Notes under the pieces: generated by a model
Told to the model about the DNA's origin: nothing
What the model saw: only the letters and a program-made list of their open reading frames with translations
The model's database searches: none
Made by a program: the position numbers and the translations under genes
Source: Cliona cf. orientalis
Lineage: Eukaryota; Porifera; Demospongiae; Clionaida; Clionaidae
Length of the DNA: 64,000 nucleotides
Direction: 5' to 3'
Assembly: GCA_963930775.1 (NCBI GenBank)
Contig: OZ005695.1
Span: 1,178,001-1,242,000, forward strand
Shown here: piece after piece, positions 42,395 through 54,518 of the stretch
Layout of the letters: every line of letters begins with the position of its first letter
Position numbering within the stretch: position 1 is the stretch's first letter

Positions 42395-43763
42395 CTCTCA
42401 CACTTTGGGTCACTTAATTCTGTTTGTTATTTATTGAGCTTCTAGTTAATGACCTTGTTCAGATATCCGTCAATACAAGCATCGTGGTTTTCTTAAAGAT
42501 TGGATTTCTAGTGGTGGACATGTAGGTCCCACCTATAAATACAATATAGTGAAGTTTATAGGTTGGCAGTTGTAAACACCATGTGTGGCAAAGGAAAAAC
42601 CAGATACATGTATATAGGCTCATGGCTGATATTATTATGGGATGCCTAGGGTACCTGTACAAGTAGTGATTCCATGAGCTACTAAGTGAGTAGTTTTACT
42701 TTTCCTGTGATTGCCCCAAAGCACCACAAAGGGTCTAGCTCTCTTCTGGTATGGCCAGCTTATTATGCTACTGGGGTTCCCCACACTTAAGCCAAATTAG
42801 CCACTTGCTACTGTAACTGTATTCACTACTTTGGGTGTGCCTACTAGTCCCCTGGATTGAGTATGAGGTATTTTTTCCATTAATACCTGTACTGGGTGTC
42901 TACTACTGGTCTTGATGATGATATCTAGTGGCTATCATTATTAAGATTAATTTTGTAAGCTTTCGGAATCCCTATATATTATGCTTGATTATGCACTTTA
43001 CAATCGTGAATTACCTCATTTCTATCTGGCTTCATGACATCTTCATGATCTCTTGATGATGCCATGCTCACACTTTTGATCTTCAAATATTCGTCCCACT
43101 ACAGTGTTGCTGCATGTTGACAACATTGCTGCTTTTTTTTTATTTTTCTCACAGTGTCGACGTTATTCAGGAGTGGAAGTAAGAAGAACCTCGCTCAAGA
43201 TGCTGCCGAAGGTATGTATTTAAGAAAATATGTCTGTCAGTTTCATAAACGTCATTATTGGGTTCAGTTTGATGTAGTTAGGGTGTTTGTGAGGTTGCAA
43301 ATCATCTGATGTACATGTACCTGATGCATAGAATAGATACGCATAATAATAATTATTCTTGTCATGAAACTATGTCAGCCAGCAATCTCAACACGAACAG
43401 CTACTACTGACCTCCACGTACCCTTAGCTTTGAAGCACCCTTACACAAACAAGTCCAGCAAGCACTTTGACATTTTCCATAACCGTTCATGCATAACTAT
43501 ACAGTATAATGCTATGTGTCAACAATTGACTAGCTACCCATACTATGGTACATAAATGCTGTATTCTTTGGTGTCACTTGTCGTACAGCTCTGTTCAAGG
43601 CCATAGAGCAGGACAGCAGTGAAGAGGTCCAGCAACAACTGAAAGTCAGCGGTGCTTCTCTCCTCAACATGTAAGTCGCCGTGAGTAATTAAAAGCTTAT
43701 GATACATTTCACTTTCCTGCATGAAGTTTGTCCATATTATTATTATGCATAATTTTAATGTCT

Positions 43764-43802
<39 letters not shown>

Positions 43803-46800
43803 CATATGTACCTAAGACTCTGTGAATGAATCTGTATTAATTTTGTGAGAGTTAGAGTACTACTGAAGACATTGATGACTCTACCCCTGGCTAGCTAACC
43901 TAGTGTACAATAATGATTATTATAATATGTACTGTGTATATAGCTCCAGTGCTTCCTGTAGTGTCATTAACCTTGTTTAAACACTACTGAAAACATAGAC
44001 TTTACTCATATTAAAACCTTCCTCTTTCCTGCATAAAAATCTAATTTTTATAAAAACCTTGCTTACTCAATTGTGTGTGGCAGTATCCCCCCCATGACCA
44101 GGATAGGAGATTAAACGGAACCAATAATTTGTGTGTTAATAATCATTTCTCAGCATGGGTATTCTCTTGATAATGAAATGATTATACTTTCTCAAAACAT
44201 TGCCTAGTGGGGGGTTGGAGTTCAAACAACACTGCAGATCTATGGATGATGCAGCACATCGGGTTATACATAAGTCCAGTTAGAAGATTAATGCTATAGC
44301 GCTTATATATACTCTTCCCTAGAAAGCTTAGGTGCCACTCAGGCATAAAAATTCATTTTAATAATATTATTGATGTGTGTTATATTATTATATTATAACA
44401 ATCACCCACAGGACTAATGAGGATGATTTCTTACCCGTTGACCTGGCGGCCATGTTGAACCACCAGGCGATTGTCAGACTGTTGCTGGAAAAAGGCGGCA
44501 AGGACAGTGCAAAGTGTAAGTACTTAAGTGAAAACAGGTGCACAAATATTACATGCAGCATCGCTACACAAGCTCCATTGAAAATTATTATTATTGTACC
44601 TTTCTACTTGAATTCATACATAGTCTGTCGAGATCCATTTGCTCGTTTCTCCCGCATCACTACTCTGCTGATGGAGGCCGAGAGAGAGCTGGACCATCTC
44701 AAGTGTGAGCTAGTGACGCAGAACGTCGGCGGGAACAGCAAAGTGAAGGAGGACCTTCAGAGGCGACTGAGAGAGTGGGAATGGAAGGCACGGATCCTAA
44801 GAAAGATGAAGGAAAACTACGAAGAAGCTAGTGAGTACTCAGCTTGTTATCTTGAAGTTTTCGACTGGGGGATTCATAACAATTAAGCTCAATGTTTGCT
44901 TTGCATTCCATGAAGGTTACTGTATGACGTAAGATGATGTAATTCACTATTGTTTGTTACAGGTATCCCAGGCCCTCCGTCCAATGTCTGTTTGCATGTG
45001 ATTTCGAATAGGTCTCTCATGGTGACCTTTGGTGAACCGGAGGACATGAATGGCGCCATGGTTACCAGATACAAGAGTATGTTCCTCTAATTAAACATAA
45101 ATACTGCCACACTCTTTTCATGTGCTCTCTCTCTCTCTCTCTCTCTCTCTAGTTGAGTGGTGTCGCAGTGACAAGTTTACTCCCATCGTTGGCGACTTTG
45201 TGATGACAGACCTTCGTAGTATGGAGTACACCATCCCTGATCTGAATAAGGTGAGCGACGGAATAGCTTCATAAGGTAGCGATGATTATTCTTGAATTAT
45301 AGAAAAACTACGTCCGGTGTCCACATTTTAGCTACACATCCATCCCATATATTTGTAATTGTATATGGAATTTTTGGAGTATTATGTAGTGGTTAATTGT
45401 CTCCTAATTATTATAATCTGCCTCTCCGCATACCTCCTATAGCTGCTGACCGCTCATGCCTCTCTTTGTGGTTGGTAGACAACGCTAATTCCCATGATAC
45501 TACTTGAAGCCCGTGGCATACTCTCAATGATTGATGGCACACATCTGTTAGGCTGTCCATCACAAGGACGGGGTGGTTGCAGATCAAATAGTTTGGATGG
45601 TTACGAGTAGTCACAGCTAACTCAAACAACAGTCCTGGAATGGACCACATTAGTCAATACAGTCATACGCCTGACGCAAATAATGACAGAGCTCTTTTGT
45701 GACAATAAAGGAGGAAAATAATAGCCTCAGTTATCCTCTATCCCCCCTCCCCCCGGCCCCCAGCCCCCGGCACCCCCCTGGCCCCCCAGCCCTCCAGCCC
45801 TCCGGTCCCCCTCTCCCGGGGAATTGAGCCTATGTGACTATAGGAGGAGTCTGATGGTCTAGCTAGCCTACTTTAGCTATGTGGTCAGGATTAGGATACA
45901 AGGAGCTGTATAGACAGGAATACAATGTCATGATCATATAGTCTGGAGCTGCTTTACTCACAAACCTTGTGTAGCTTGCATACAAAAGTCAATGACACTG
46001 TGCAGTCACTGTGTAAGTTGTCGTGTTCATTAGTGTGTAAGTTGTCGTGTTCTTTTGAATAACGTGTTTGCATAATAGAACAATGCCTTAATGTAATGTA
46101 CTCCTGACAGTACCTATAATGTATGCATACATCTGGATGCTAGTCGTGACTATTGTTTAAGTAGAGCTACATTGCTTCCTGTTGTTGTAGGGAGAAGCCT
46201 ACTTTGTTCGAGTTTATGCCTACAACATGAAGGGATTTGGCCCCGCCCAGATGGCCACGCCCAACTCTGCCATGCCGTCCAGCTGGCATGACATCATCGG
46301 CTCCAAGCCTCGCTACGACGGCGCCACGTACAGCATGCAGGTCATCGCAGCACAGCTCAACAATTTATTATCCTCAGTTCCTCCTGGTAAGTTATACTAT
46401 CCACAAGAGAAATACAGTGTAACCTCAGTGAATGGTACTATGGAGAGAGAGAGGGAGAGAGATACAGACAGAGAGAGAGCCTACTGCAGTATTTGGATTT
46501 TGCATGTAATTATTTTGGCAGCTACAAAGGGCCGCTAATAATTATTTTCATACTTCTCGCCTGCAACATTGAAAATAATATGGGAAGGCTGGCCTAGCTG
46601 AGTACGCTGGATAAAAGGCTATGGCATTAGTTTTCATTTAATTAAGTGCATGCATGGAATGGTGTGAGAATTACCGCCTCGTGTGTTGCACCATCCAGCC
46701 CCCAACGGAAACCCAACAACCAATAAGACTTCAAAGACAACAGTGAAGAAGAGCATCTCCAAACTCTTTGGCTCAACTGTGAAATTCCACAAGGCCCTCA

Positions 46801-47117
46801 AAGCGTGAGTTTGCTGTATTGAGTTGTATAATATATACATGATATTATAGTACTACATGTATCTCTTGTTCTCATATATTATAAATGGCTGGCTCAGAAT
46901 TATTATTTTGAAACACTACACATAGCTTGATTCCTAATTTCATTTCAAAGCATGCAAAGTGTTTTTGAGACTTGGGAACTGTAGGTGGCAACTGCTGCTC
47001 TTCTGTAGTGCTGCAATTAGTGCTCACTATTTGCAAACACATACACATACTTCCACACATGCACACCAAACATGATAGAAAATGTAATTCTCAACCCATT
47101 TTTATCTCTCCATACTC

Positions 47118-47157
<40 letters not shown>

Positions 47158-50013
47158 TCGCACACAGTGGGGTGTACATATCATCGCTCATGTACACCAA
47201 GGACGACAAGATCCTGACCACCGTCGACGATCAGATTCCCATCGTGGAGGTGTCCGATTCCCATTCCAGCAACATTGGTTCCGATTTCGTCTGGCTCGCC
47301 AAGGTTGCCTGTACGTGGAAGCACGTCAAGGGTATGTCCACTGCCACCGAGAAGTACGTATCCTCACCGGCCGTCCAGTTTCGTCACAAGCTCCTCTGCG
47401 CCATTCTCGAGCTACAAGCAGCTCTTGGTGTCCCGAACCTTGGCCTCCTTCACCCGATCCCCTTCAAGGACTCGCAGGGAGCGATCGTATTTGTCATCGT
47501 TCATCAGTGCAACGATCCAAACAGTCTACAGACGAGAGGATCTCTGAAGTGGTCCAATTTGCCTCGGTTGAGGAGAAAGAGGTTGCAGCCTCTCTTGTCA
47601 AATCACGGGACCGTCTCTCCCGAGCAGATGGAAGCGTTTCCTGTGTCGGATCGAATCATGGTGGACGCCGAAGATGTCATTGCTCACCACAAGAACTCCA
47701 CCAGCACCCTGACTAGGTAAATTTGTGTGATTAGCTCTAGTGTGATAGTCAAAATTTAATGGTAAGCGAGCGTCATCCCGAGGCCTATATAGGCTCCCCA
47801 GTCTTTTCAGTGCACCTCTGCACTGCACTGCATGGGGTCATGCTGGGCTACTTTTGAGACTTTCTCTATAGTGCAAACATAATATTTTATCGCTATCACT
47901 TTGTTATTGCTTATATAGACTTATACTGAATCTATAATAACAATTAATGTAAACCTCTTGGAGGTGAATTAAACACCACACTGTAGCATAGTAAGCATAC
48001 TGTAACTGTACTTCTTGTATCTTACCACATGCACATACGTTGTAACTTGTATCCATCTACCCACCTACCAACGATCAACAGAGGTCTCTATCTCGGCTAC
48101 CTGAAGGGAAGGAGTAGCGTCGCCTCGATGAGAGTGATCTGCTCAAGGGAGTACCCAAACGTCCTTCCGCACCACAAGATCAGAGACAACCCAAACATAT
48201 CAAGGTACATATACATATGTATGGCCTGACAGGTGTACAATTGTTTATGTTAGATTGGCAGCACATATCCACAGCTTTTTTAGCATGTGTGCTATAATAT
48301 TATATATAATGCTATAAGTTAATGAGATTGTGGTTGCTCATGCAAGTCTTTGAAGCTCATTGACTGTCTTACAGTACACGTAGATCACTGGAACATGTAC
48401 ATAATAGTACTGTTGTTTTAAACTTTGTTTGTCAACTATATACACTGTACCTCTCAATGCAGCGAGGAATGGCAGTGGTTGAAATCACTCTCCTCTCCTT
48501 CTCCGGCACCCACTCCCGAGACGTCCCCTAGCCACGCCCACAGCCCCAGCCCCAGCCCCAGCCCTGGCCCCTCCCCCAACCTGTTGTCCTCCAGCCCTCT
48601 CTCTCTCCAACAAACCCTTCTTCCGGCTGTAGACACGTTTCTTCACAACCTCGGCATCGATAGGGACGAGGTGGAAAAGCATCAGCTCTACTGTCACGAA
48701 GCCATCGAGCTGAACGAAGACATCACACTACTGCTGGTCATGCCTTCACATGATCACCTTTGCACTCCGCCCGGTAGCTCAGATCACTTTGCCAAACTTC
48801 CCAACTTTGTACCACTACCTATTAACACCTTTGAGATCAGTAAGACCCTCTTATTATTATTATTATGGGCATAAATTTGATTGTACTGTTGTTGGTTTTG
48901 TGCAGTGCAACTATTCACTTATCAACAAGCATTCATGGCCAATTATTCCGTTGTGTCCGCTCGTCTTGAAGTGGAGTTTCTTGCCTCGCAGCAGAGAATG
49001 AGGGAGGCCTTCTCCAACGCGGAGGGAGCTGCTGCAAAGAAGATGCACAAGGAGCTGGAGGACCTTCAAGAGGTTTGTCCTCTCTCTCCCCCTCTCCCTC
49101 TCCCTCCCCCCTCTCTTTCTATCTCTCTCTCTCTCTCTCAATCCACTTAACTTCTCCCATAACAACTATACATTTTCAGAAAACAGAACTGGAATGGAAA
49201 CAGATGAGATGGATTGATGATGCAGTACAGAATGGGCGTGACGTTGCTCTGGGAACAGAAATCCTCCTTCCAGTCAAGACAATGAGGGAGGCAGTGGGCA
49301 AGCAACAAGAATACTATGCCAAGAGGCAAAGAGAAAGTAAGCCACATGCAAGTGTACCTATACAATATAGTGACTCTAGAGACAGCTGTATATAACTATT
49401 CCCAAATCCCTAAAATTTACTACACAAAAGTGCCCAAGTTTAGAAAATTACACATGTAAGTGAAATAGGAAATCACTGTTTTGTTAAATTTGGGGACTCC
49501 CGTATTAATAATAATAAATGACAAGGATGATACATCAGATATCGATACATAATAATATTATTGTATAGTTGTATGTATAGTTTTTTTTATTGAAAATATT
49601 TTTTCTGCTTTTTGTCTACAGTTACGGCAATGATCCCATCCCCCCAGCACCACGGCATGTCCCCGGCCTCAGGCTATCTCCGGGTATTCCCCGCCTACAA
49701 CACAGGTCTAATCAAAGGAACCAGCGTCAAACTCTACATCACGATCATGACCACTACCAGTGATGTGATCCGATTGGTCGTCCACCAGTTGGAGAAGACG
49801 AGAGTGGAACGAGGGATACCTGGAAGCATGATAATGGAGGACGATTTAAATGATTTTTACTTAGTGGCAATCAGCGGGAATCAGGAATGGGTTTTGAATG
49901 AGGACTATAACCCACTCCAGCTCCAGCAGCAGTCTCAGGCACAGAAGTGCCATCTCTATGTTCGCAGAAAATCAGAACAGCTTAGATTTACAGAGCAAGT
50001 AACAACAGTATGA
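30433..50013 (+). CDS. ANKFN1: ANKFN1 / Wide awake homologue, long isoform (21 coding exons)
   Basis: Exons: 30433-30473, 31120-32178, 32697-32806, 33870-34061, 34500-35554, 38499-38533, 41634-41806, 43155-43211, 43589-43670, 44412-44515, 44624-44830, 44963-45076, 45153-45250, 46191-46386, 46699-46804, 47168-47716, 48082-48204, 48463-48839, 48906-49072, 49180-49336, 49622-50013. All phases agree, giving 1797 residues. The first ~820 residues are low-complexity (His runs, Ser/Arg). Then come ankyrin units (ALFKAIEQD; PVDLAAMLNHQAIVRLLLE), a coiled segment (DPFARFSRITTLLMEAEREL), one fibronectin III domain (IPGPPSNVCLHVISNRSLMV), and the long ANKFN1-specific region (DDQIPIVEVSDSHSSNIGSD). A Ras-association-like C-terminus follows. 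It ends in VTTV, a class I PDZ ligand. Relatives act in asymmetric division and sleep regulation in flies. Confidence 0.9.
33642..33834. mobile_element. Second CCGTA-ended MITE with TA target site
   Basis: A 189-bp unit (33644-33832) in an ANKFN1 intron, flanked by TA. The left end CCGTATAGCCGGAAATATTG pairs with the reverse complement of the right end (CCATATAGCCAGAAAATTTG). Internal segments are also inverted (TTTGGCGGTT against GACCGCCAA). Confidence 0.7.
35650..35773. repeat. 61-bp tandem duplication
   Basis: Two nearly identical units beginning TTACCTCCGAT, with starts at 35650 and 35711. Each includes CAGAAATTTTTTGCAGTTGG. Confidence 0.9.
36133..36411. mobile_element. 279-bp inverted-repeat element with poly-G and poly-C runs
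   Basis: Ends CACTGGCGTAAGAAG and CTTCTTACGCCACTG are inverted copies with one mismatch. Inside the left part, a G-rich stretch (36151-36169) faces a run of about 21 C (36176-36196), which can fold back. The direct repeat CATAG flanks both sides. The ends resemble the CAGTGGCGTA termini common in hAT-like MITEs, but the short flanking repeat does not match the usual 8 bp, so the family is uncertain. Confidence 0.6.
36962..36968 (+). promoter_or_regulatory. TATA box of a candidate internal ANKFN1 promoter
   Basis: TATAAAG lies about 500 bp upstream of the ATG of alternative exon 1b (37480). An initiator-like GCTCAGTTTAGTCAGTG lies about 30 bp downstream. Confidence 0.4.
37480..38019 (+). CDS. 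ANKFN1: ANKFN1 alternative first coding exon 1b
   Basis: A 180-codon ORF starting MMRTQMHTISSKGYAPLEVG and ending TAEYSFRLR at the donor CGA|GTAAGT in phase 0. The next exon (38499, starting SDSDTAANMH) begins in phase 0, so a transcript starting here would join it in frame and give a protein of 1158 residues lacking the His/Ser-rich first 819. The exon is Ser/Arg-rich with SRRTRRSRLARD and two similar tandem motifs, MFQRTMCDSLEFESSNG and LYQRCMWSSVELESISG. It could instead be an internal cassette exon only if an in-frame acceptor existed upstream; I saw none that is convincing. Confidence 0.6.
39781..40817 (+). CDS. ANKFN1: ANKFN1 alternative first coding exon 1c
   Basis: A 345-codon ORF from ATG 39781 (MSQFEILVTNCENNHTTVPL) to the donor GATGG|GTGAGT in phase 2. 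The short exon 38499-38533 also ends in phase 2, so both can join the common exon at 41634, giving 1312 residues from this start. Visible features are a basic run KKSQKQKKTIPFFSKRKKN, a Ser-rich middle, GGLIMQKFSKKLSKLSSF, and a run of 12 Gly. It carries no known domain. The exon's length, clean phase and position support an alternative promoter; a TATAAATA at about 39763 is too close to the ATG to be its TATA box with a normal leader. Confidence 0.65.
42353..42390. repeat. (CT)n microsatellite
   Basis: About 37 bp of CT in an ANKFN1 intron, not adjacent to an exon. Confidence 0.9.
43767..43801. repeat. (TG)n microsatellite
   Basis: About 35 bp of GT dinucleotides in an ANKFN1 intron. Confidence 0.95.
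45125..45150. repeat. (CT)n tract forming a 3' splice site
   Basis: CT dinucleotides run straight into TAG|TTGAGTGG, the acceptor of the exon that carries the middle of the FN3 domain. Confidence 0.95.
45251..46190 (+). other. ANKFN1 intron inside the FN3 domain
   Basis: A 0.94-kb intron with a C-rich stretch at 45741-45817. No gene or element was recognised. Confidence 0.5.
47121..47153. repeat. (CA)n microsatellite near an acceptor
   Basis: CA dinucleotides directly before CATACTCGCACACAG, the acceptor of the 549-bp exon. Confidence 0.9.
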
Positions 50014-50308
50014 TTTCAATTATAGTGTTCTAGTTTTGCATGGGGGTCATGTCTTTTTATAGTACATGTACATGTATGTGTGTCATTATTATCAACAGTT
50101 ACTACAATGTCATGATCATACATAATAATAATAATAATATTATAGTATGATTGTACTATGACAGTTACAGGTTTGATAAAATTAATATTATAACATGATA
50201 ATATGAATTGTGTACTTGTGTATCATTGGTTATGTATATCTAAACCTCAAGTAATAGAACTACTACATCATAATACTATAGTTTCAGTTTCTGTACGCAT
50301 TTTAAGTA

Positions 50309-51699
50309 TTACTGCAATTTCTGCCTTTTTGCCGACTGATTCGTATACATTGTGCTGACAAGATCTCGTAAAAGATCAATGCTATTCTGAACATCTTCCC
50401 ATTTTTTGGTGCGTTTCACCTCATCTCCATGTTCATTGACGTACAGCAAAGCATTCCTCTTGAGCTGCTCTGCCTTGCAAGCATCAGCAAGAAGCAGTAT
50501 CCTGGCTGCATTATCAACCTGAAGATCATAGCTAAGCTGCTCTTCACACAAAGCTTTCAAATGATCCAACTCGTACTTTTCAGCATGGTATATGAGTGAT
50601 TCAGCGAGCTCTTCTATTTTGGGGTATTCACCAGTGTAGATGTAGGTTAAGAGCTCTTTTAAAACATCTGACTCGATGTCTGGTAACTCAACGGCTTTAT
50701 TTGCACTCTCGAGCATGTCGTGTGAGAACATTGCCGCAAAAACTTTTGACCTCATGGCAAGCACTGCTTTGTGAGCGTAAAATATAGGGGTACCATCAGA
50801 CTCCGTGTGCTCAGTAGTAGCAGCCATAAGCTTGACATCGCAAAATTTCGTCTTACTCTCTTCTTCATTGAGTGCTAGCATTGCCTTAAGATCTTGCAAT
50901 AGAGGACAAGGAGGGACAGATATTGGCTCTATGAGGTTAAGCGTATGTTTCACTAGAATGATTTCCACATCGATGTCAATCTGATCCCAGTTGCCGAGTT
51001 TCATTGGATGAATTACAATCGGTGATTCACGTGAGGAAAGAGAAACTTGATAGTTGTTCTTTCTCAATACCAATGGCTCCTTCAATGGTACTGATTTTAT
51101 CAGTGTACTTGTTGGGTCATCATCTATGAATAGTGTGATGTTTCCTGGAACAATCCAAACATCACCTAATTTCTCTTTGAACTCGGGCTGGGGCACCAAT
51201 TCAACTGAGAAAATTAGCAGTAAGTACTCCGCATATTCGTTGTTAATGGTTTTGCGCTGTATATTCCACTCTAATTGTAGCTTCCATTTCATAGAAAGTA
51301 GTTTGCGGAATAATTTTGGTTGTTTTCCAGGTGACTCCCGGAACAAACACGACAAATTACCAGGTTGATAGTATCTGCAAGGCAAGCAACATGATATTGT
51401 TGTCATAAGTGGACACCACAGTACTAGTGAAAGTCTTAAGTCTTGTTATAAATGACTATTTACCCTAGTCTGGGGTACCAGCCCCTTCCTCTCTTTTGCG
51501 AAGGGGCTCAGTGGCCCGGGTATAATCCCCGGGCCATGATACGCCGCCCAACAAACTGTATTGTGCCGCTGGCCGTGGCCGTGACTCTGCACTAGATCTA
51601 TACTTACGATTTGTCATTCCTTATTAATGATAGTGACCGAAACACAATAAAAGGCCTCACATCAGAATCAGCTCGAGCCACTGTTGATCTGCTCGCCAT
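50309..51699 (-). CDS. SPOP/TDPOZ-like BTB-BACK protein, copy A
   Basis: Two exons, 51699-51608 and 51374-50309, 385 residues. Exon 1 encodes MASRSTVARADSDVRPFIVF. Exon 2 has a divergent MATH-like part (about residues 50-175, EYAEYLLLIFSVELVPQPEF), a BTB domain (FCDVKL, FYAHKAVLAMRSKVFAAMFS, VLKELLTYIYTGE) and a BACK-like part (LSYDLQVDNAARILLLADAC). It ends in the basic SAKRQKLQ, much like the SPOP tail. By family, such proteins are substrate adaptors of CUL3 ubiquitin ligases: MATH binds the target, BTB binds CUL3. It is the first of four tandem copies on this strand. Confidence 0.85.
51513..51535. repeat. GC-rich perfect hairpin
   Basis: GGCCCGGG-TATAAT-CCCCGGGCC sits in the intron of BTB copy A, next to a second foldback, GCCCCTTC with GAAGGGGC. 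It may be the remnant of a small foldback element. Confidence 0.6.
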
Positions 51700-52215
51700 T
51701 CCTAGGAATGATTCTCTCTCAGGTTCCTTCATAGCTTCCATGATCCACCCCCTTTAGGCTTTAGTTCATTGATCATGTGACTGACCAGGAGGGGAATATA
51801 TACTGGGAATATATATTGTAATAACTGATACTAATGCAGCTAAATTAAACTGAAACAGGATGCTTTACTGTACATTATATTAACGAGCATAGCGATGAAG
51901 TAAAATGAACTGAGGATTGGAATGATGTGCACCTTAATTAATTTTGATGTAAGCCAGTAACAACAGTATGATTTCACATGTCTTTTTTATAATATTATTA
52001 TATAATGTCATGCATAATGTGTGTCATATCAAGTTACTACAATGTTATGAATCATCATGTATACATAATAGTATTGATGACAGCTAATACAGGTTTGATA
52101 TTAACATAAACTGAGTGTACTTATGTGTCACTGATTGTGAATATACCTAACCTAAAATTTAATATATGGAACTACTACAACATAACAGTTTCAGTGTCGG
52201 TACGCATTTTAAGAA

Positions 52216-53608
52216 TTATTCCAATTTCTGCCTTTTTGCTGACTGATACATTGTGCTGACAAGATCTCGCAAAATATCATTGCTTTTCTGAACATCTTCC
52301 CATTCTTTGGTGTGTTCCACCTCCTCTCCATGTTCATTGACATACAGCAAAGCATTCCTCTTGAGCTGCTCTGCCTTGCAGGCATCAGCGAGAACCAGTA
52401 TCCTAGCTGCATTGTCAACCTGAAGATCATAGCTAAGCTGCTCTTCACACAAAGCTTTCAAATGATCCAGGTCGTACTTTTCAGCGTGGTATATGAGTGA
52501 TTCAGCAAGCTCCTCTATTTTGGGACATTCACCAGTGTAGATGTAGGTTAAGAGCTCTTTAAGAACATCCGAATCGATGTCTGGTAGCTCAACGGCTTTA
52601 TTTGCACTCTCGAGCATGTCGTGTGAGAACATTGCCGCAAACACTTCTGATCTTGCAGCTAGTATTGCTTTGTGAACGAAAAAAGTAGAAGTATCATCAT
52701 CATCTTCTGTCTGCTCAGTGGGAGCAGCGCTAGCTATAAGCTTGACATCGCAAAATTTCTTCTTACCCTCTTCTTCACGGCTGAGTGCTAGCATTGCCCT
52801 AAAATTTTGCGACAGAGAACAGGAAGGGATAGACACTGGCTCAATGATGTTAAACGTATGCTTCACTAGACTGATTTCACATCCACGGTAATGTGATCCC
52901 AGTTGTTTAGTTCCTCTTTGGGAACTCTGATCGGTGATTCATTGGAGAAAAGAGAGACTCGATAGGAGTTGCTCTTTCTCAATACCAATGGCTCCTTCAG
53001 TGGTGCTAACTTTGCTAGTGTCCTTGCTGGGTCATCATCTACATGTAGCGTGATATTTCCAGGAATGATCCATACGCTACCTAGTTTCTCCTTGAAGTCA
53101 GGAAGAGGCACCAGTTTAGCATAGAGCAGCAACAGTAAATAGTCTGTTTGTCGATTGCCAACGGTTTCACTCCGTTCCACCCACTTCAATACTAGTTTCC
53201 ATACCATGGAAAATATTTTGTGAAACGACTTTGGTTGTTTCCCAGGTTTCACTTGGAACAAACGTGAAAACTCACCAGATTGACGGTGTCTGCATGCAAG
53301 AAATAGGGATATCATATTATCTATGATACCGTGTATAGGCAATACATGCATACATAAGTTAGTGGTTTCCCGTAGTATCGATTACTGTGGACCTTGCCCC
53401 AATTATAGTCTAGTATACTAACCGGCTGTGAAAATAAACACGTGCAGTGCCCAGGCTCTATTAGTAAAGCCGGCGCAATGCACTAGATCCGGCTAAGCAT
53501 TACAAATTATGAGAATAGGGGGAAATCTTTCTTCAATAATAGTGACCGAAAAATAATGTGGGGTCTCACACCAGTATCAGCTTGAGCCACCGTTGATCCA
53601 CTCGCCAT
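52216..53608 (-). pseudogene. SPOP/TDPOZ-like BTB gene, copy B, broken
   Basis: The same two-exon plan as copies A and C. Exon 1 starts at ATG 53608 (MASGSTVAQADTGVRPHIIF), and exon 2 runs from 53289 to 52216. Two defects are visible. First, the exon-1 donor seen in A and C is absent and the frame stops soon after KKDFPLFS. Second, exon 2 lacks one base near 52877-52880 relative to A and C (DVEIILVKHT there, DVKSV and stop here), so the MATH-like half and the BTB half lie in different frames. Both halves remain highly similar to the paralogues, so the loss is recent, or the single-base change is an assembly error. The downstream frame on its own (from 52866) could encode a 216-residue BTB-only protein. 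Confidence 0.75.
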
Positions 53609-54189
53609 TCTCCTGCTCCACAGGGGAGTAGCAACCAAAAATTCATTGGTCAGGCCACGGAAGCAACTGATCGATGCACAACGCGGCATGTGCATGTGTT
53701 TAATTGAAATAATAATTACTATTATTGTTGACATTGGTCATCTTAATTCACTTAATCTATCTTTTAGTTATTTAATAGTAGTATTTGCATGTAGCAGCAC
53801 TACAATATATCAGAAGTACACTGCATGCAGTTTGATACTTATAAATGTCTGGTATAAGTTAGAGACTTCTTTTGTTTTATAGCTGCTATAAGCAAGCTGG
53901 TGCAAAAACAGAGTCTATTGATTTATTATTACAGTATTGGAGAAATAGCCACTAACCAGGAGTGTTGGAATGAACGTTTCACTGCTGTCTTATCATGCAT
54001 ATGACTCAGAGAGTCAGATAATCATCAGGGACAGAAATTAGTGGCCATGTGCACTCTCAATGCCTAAACGCGTCTGCGCGTGCGCGTGCACTCCTCTTGG
54101 ACACACCCACTTCGGACGAAAATATTGGTCAGGCCATGGCCTGACTGGCCTGAGCGGTTGCTACGCCCCTGCTCCACCTGCACCTAGTC

Positions 54190-54315
54190 TAGCTAGTCTG
54201 GCGCGCGCGCCAACCTCGTTCCCAGACCCCACCCCAAAAAGGTTCGTACGCGGAAATGGTACGGGGTCGACACTTCGTATGTTCATGTGGTCATCAAACA
54301 TGTAAAATCACCAGC
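54190..54315. repeat. Duplicated intergenic block, copy 1
   Basis: CTCGTTCCCAGA, CACCCCAAAAA, GGTACGGGGTCGACACT, ATGTTCATGTGGTCAT and AATCACCAG occur in this order. The same series recurs at about 57150-57270. Both copies sit between one BTB gene's start and the next gene's 3' end, so they travelled with the tandem unit. Confidence 0.6.
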
Positions 54316-54518
54316 TGGAATTTTTTGAAAGCGTTAGCAACATTTTTAATCCATTAAGTATGATGATTATAATACGACAGTTACAGGTTTGATATTAATA
54401 TAAGTGATAACATAACTGAGTGTACTTACGGTTGTGTACATATTACTATAGCTATCTAAACCTAAAAGAAGTACTACAGACTCAGTATATAGTTTCAATT
54501 TCCGTATACGTTCAAGTA

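Noticed and set aside
47072-47716. 214-residue ORF in a second frame over the 549-bp ANKFN1 exon
   Set aside because: The frame of 47168-47716 matches ANKFN1 and keeps phase with both neighbours.
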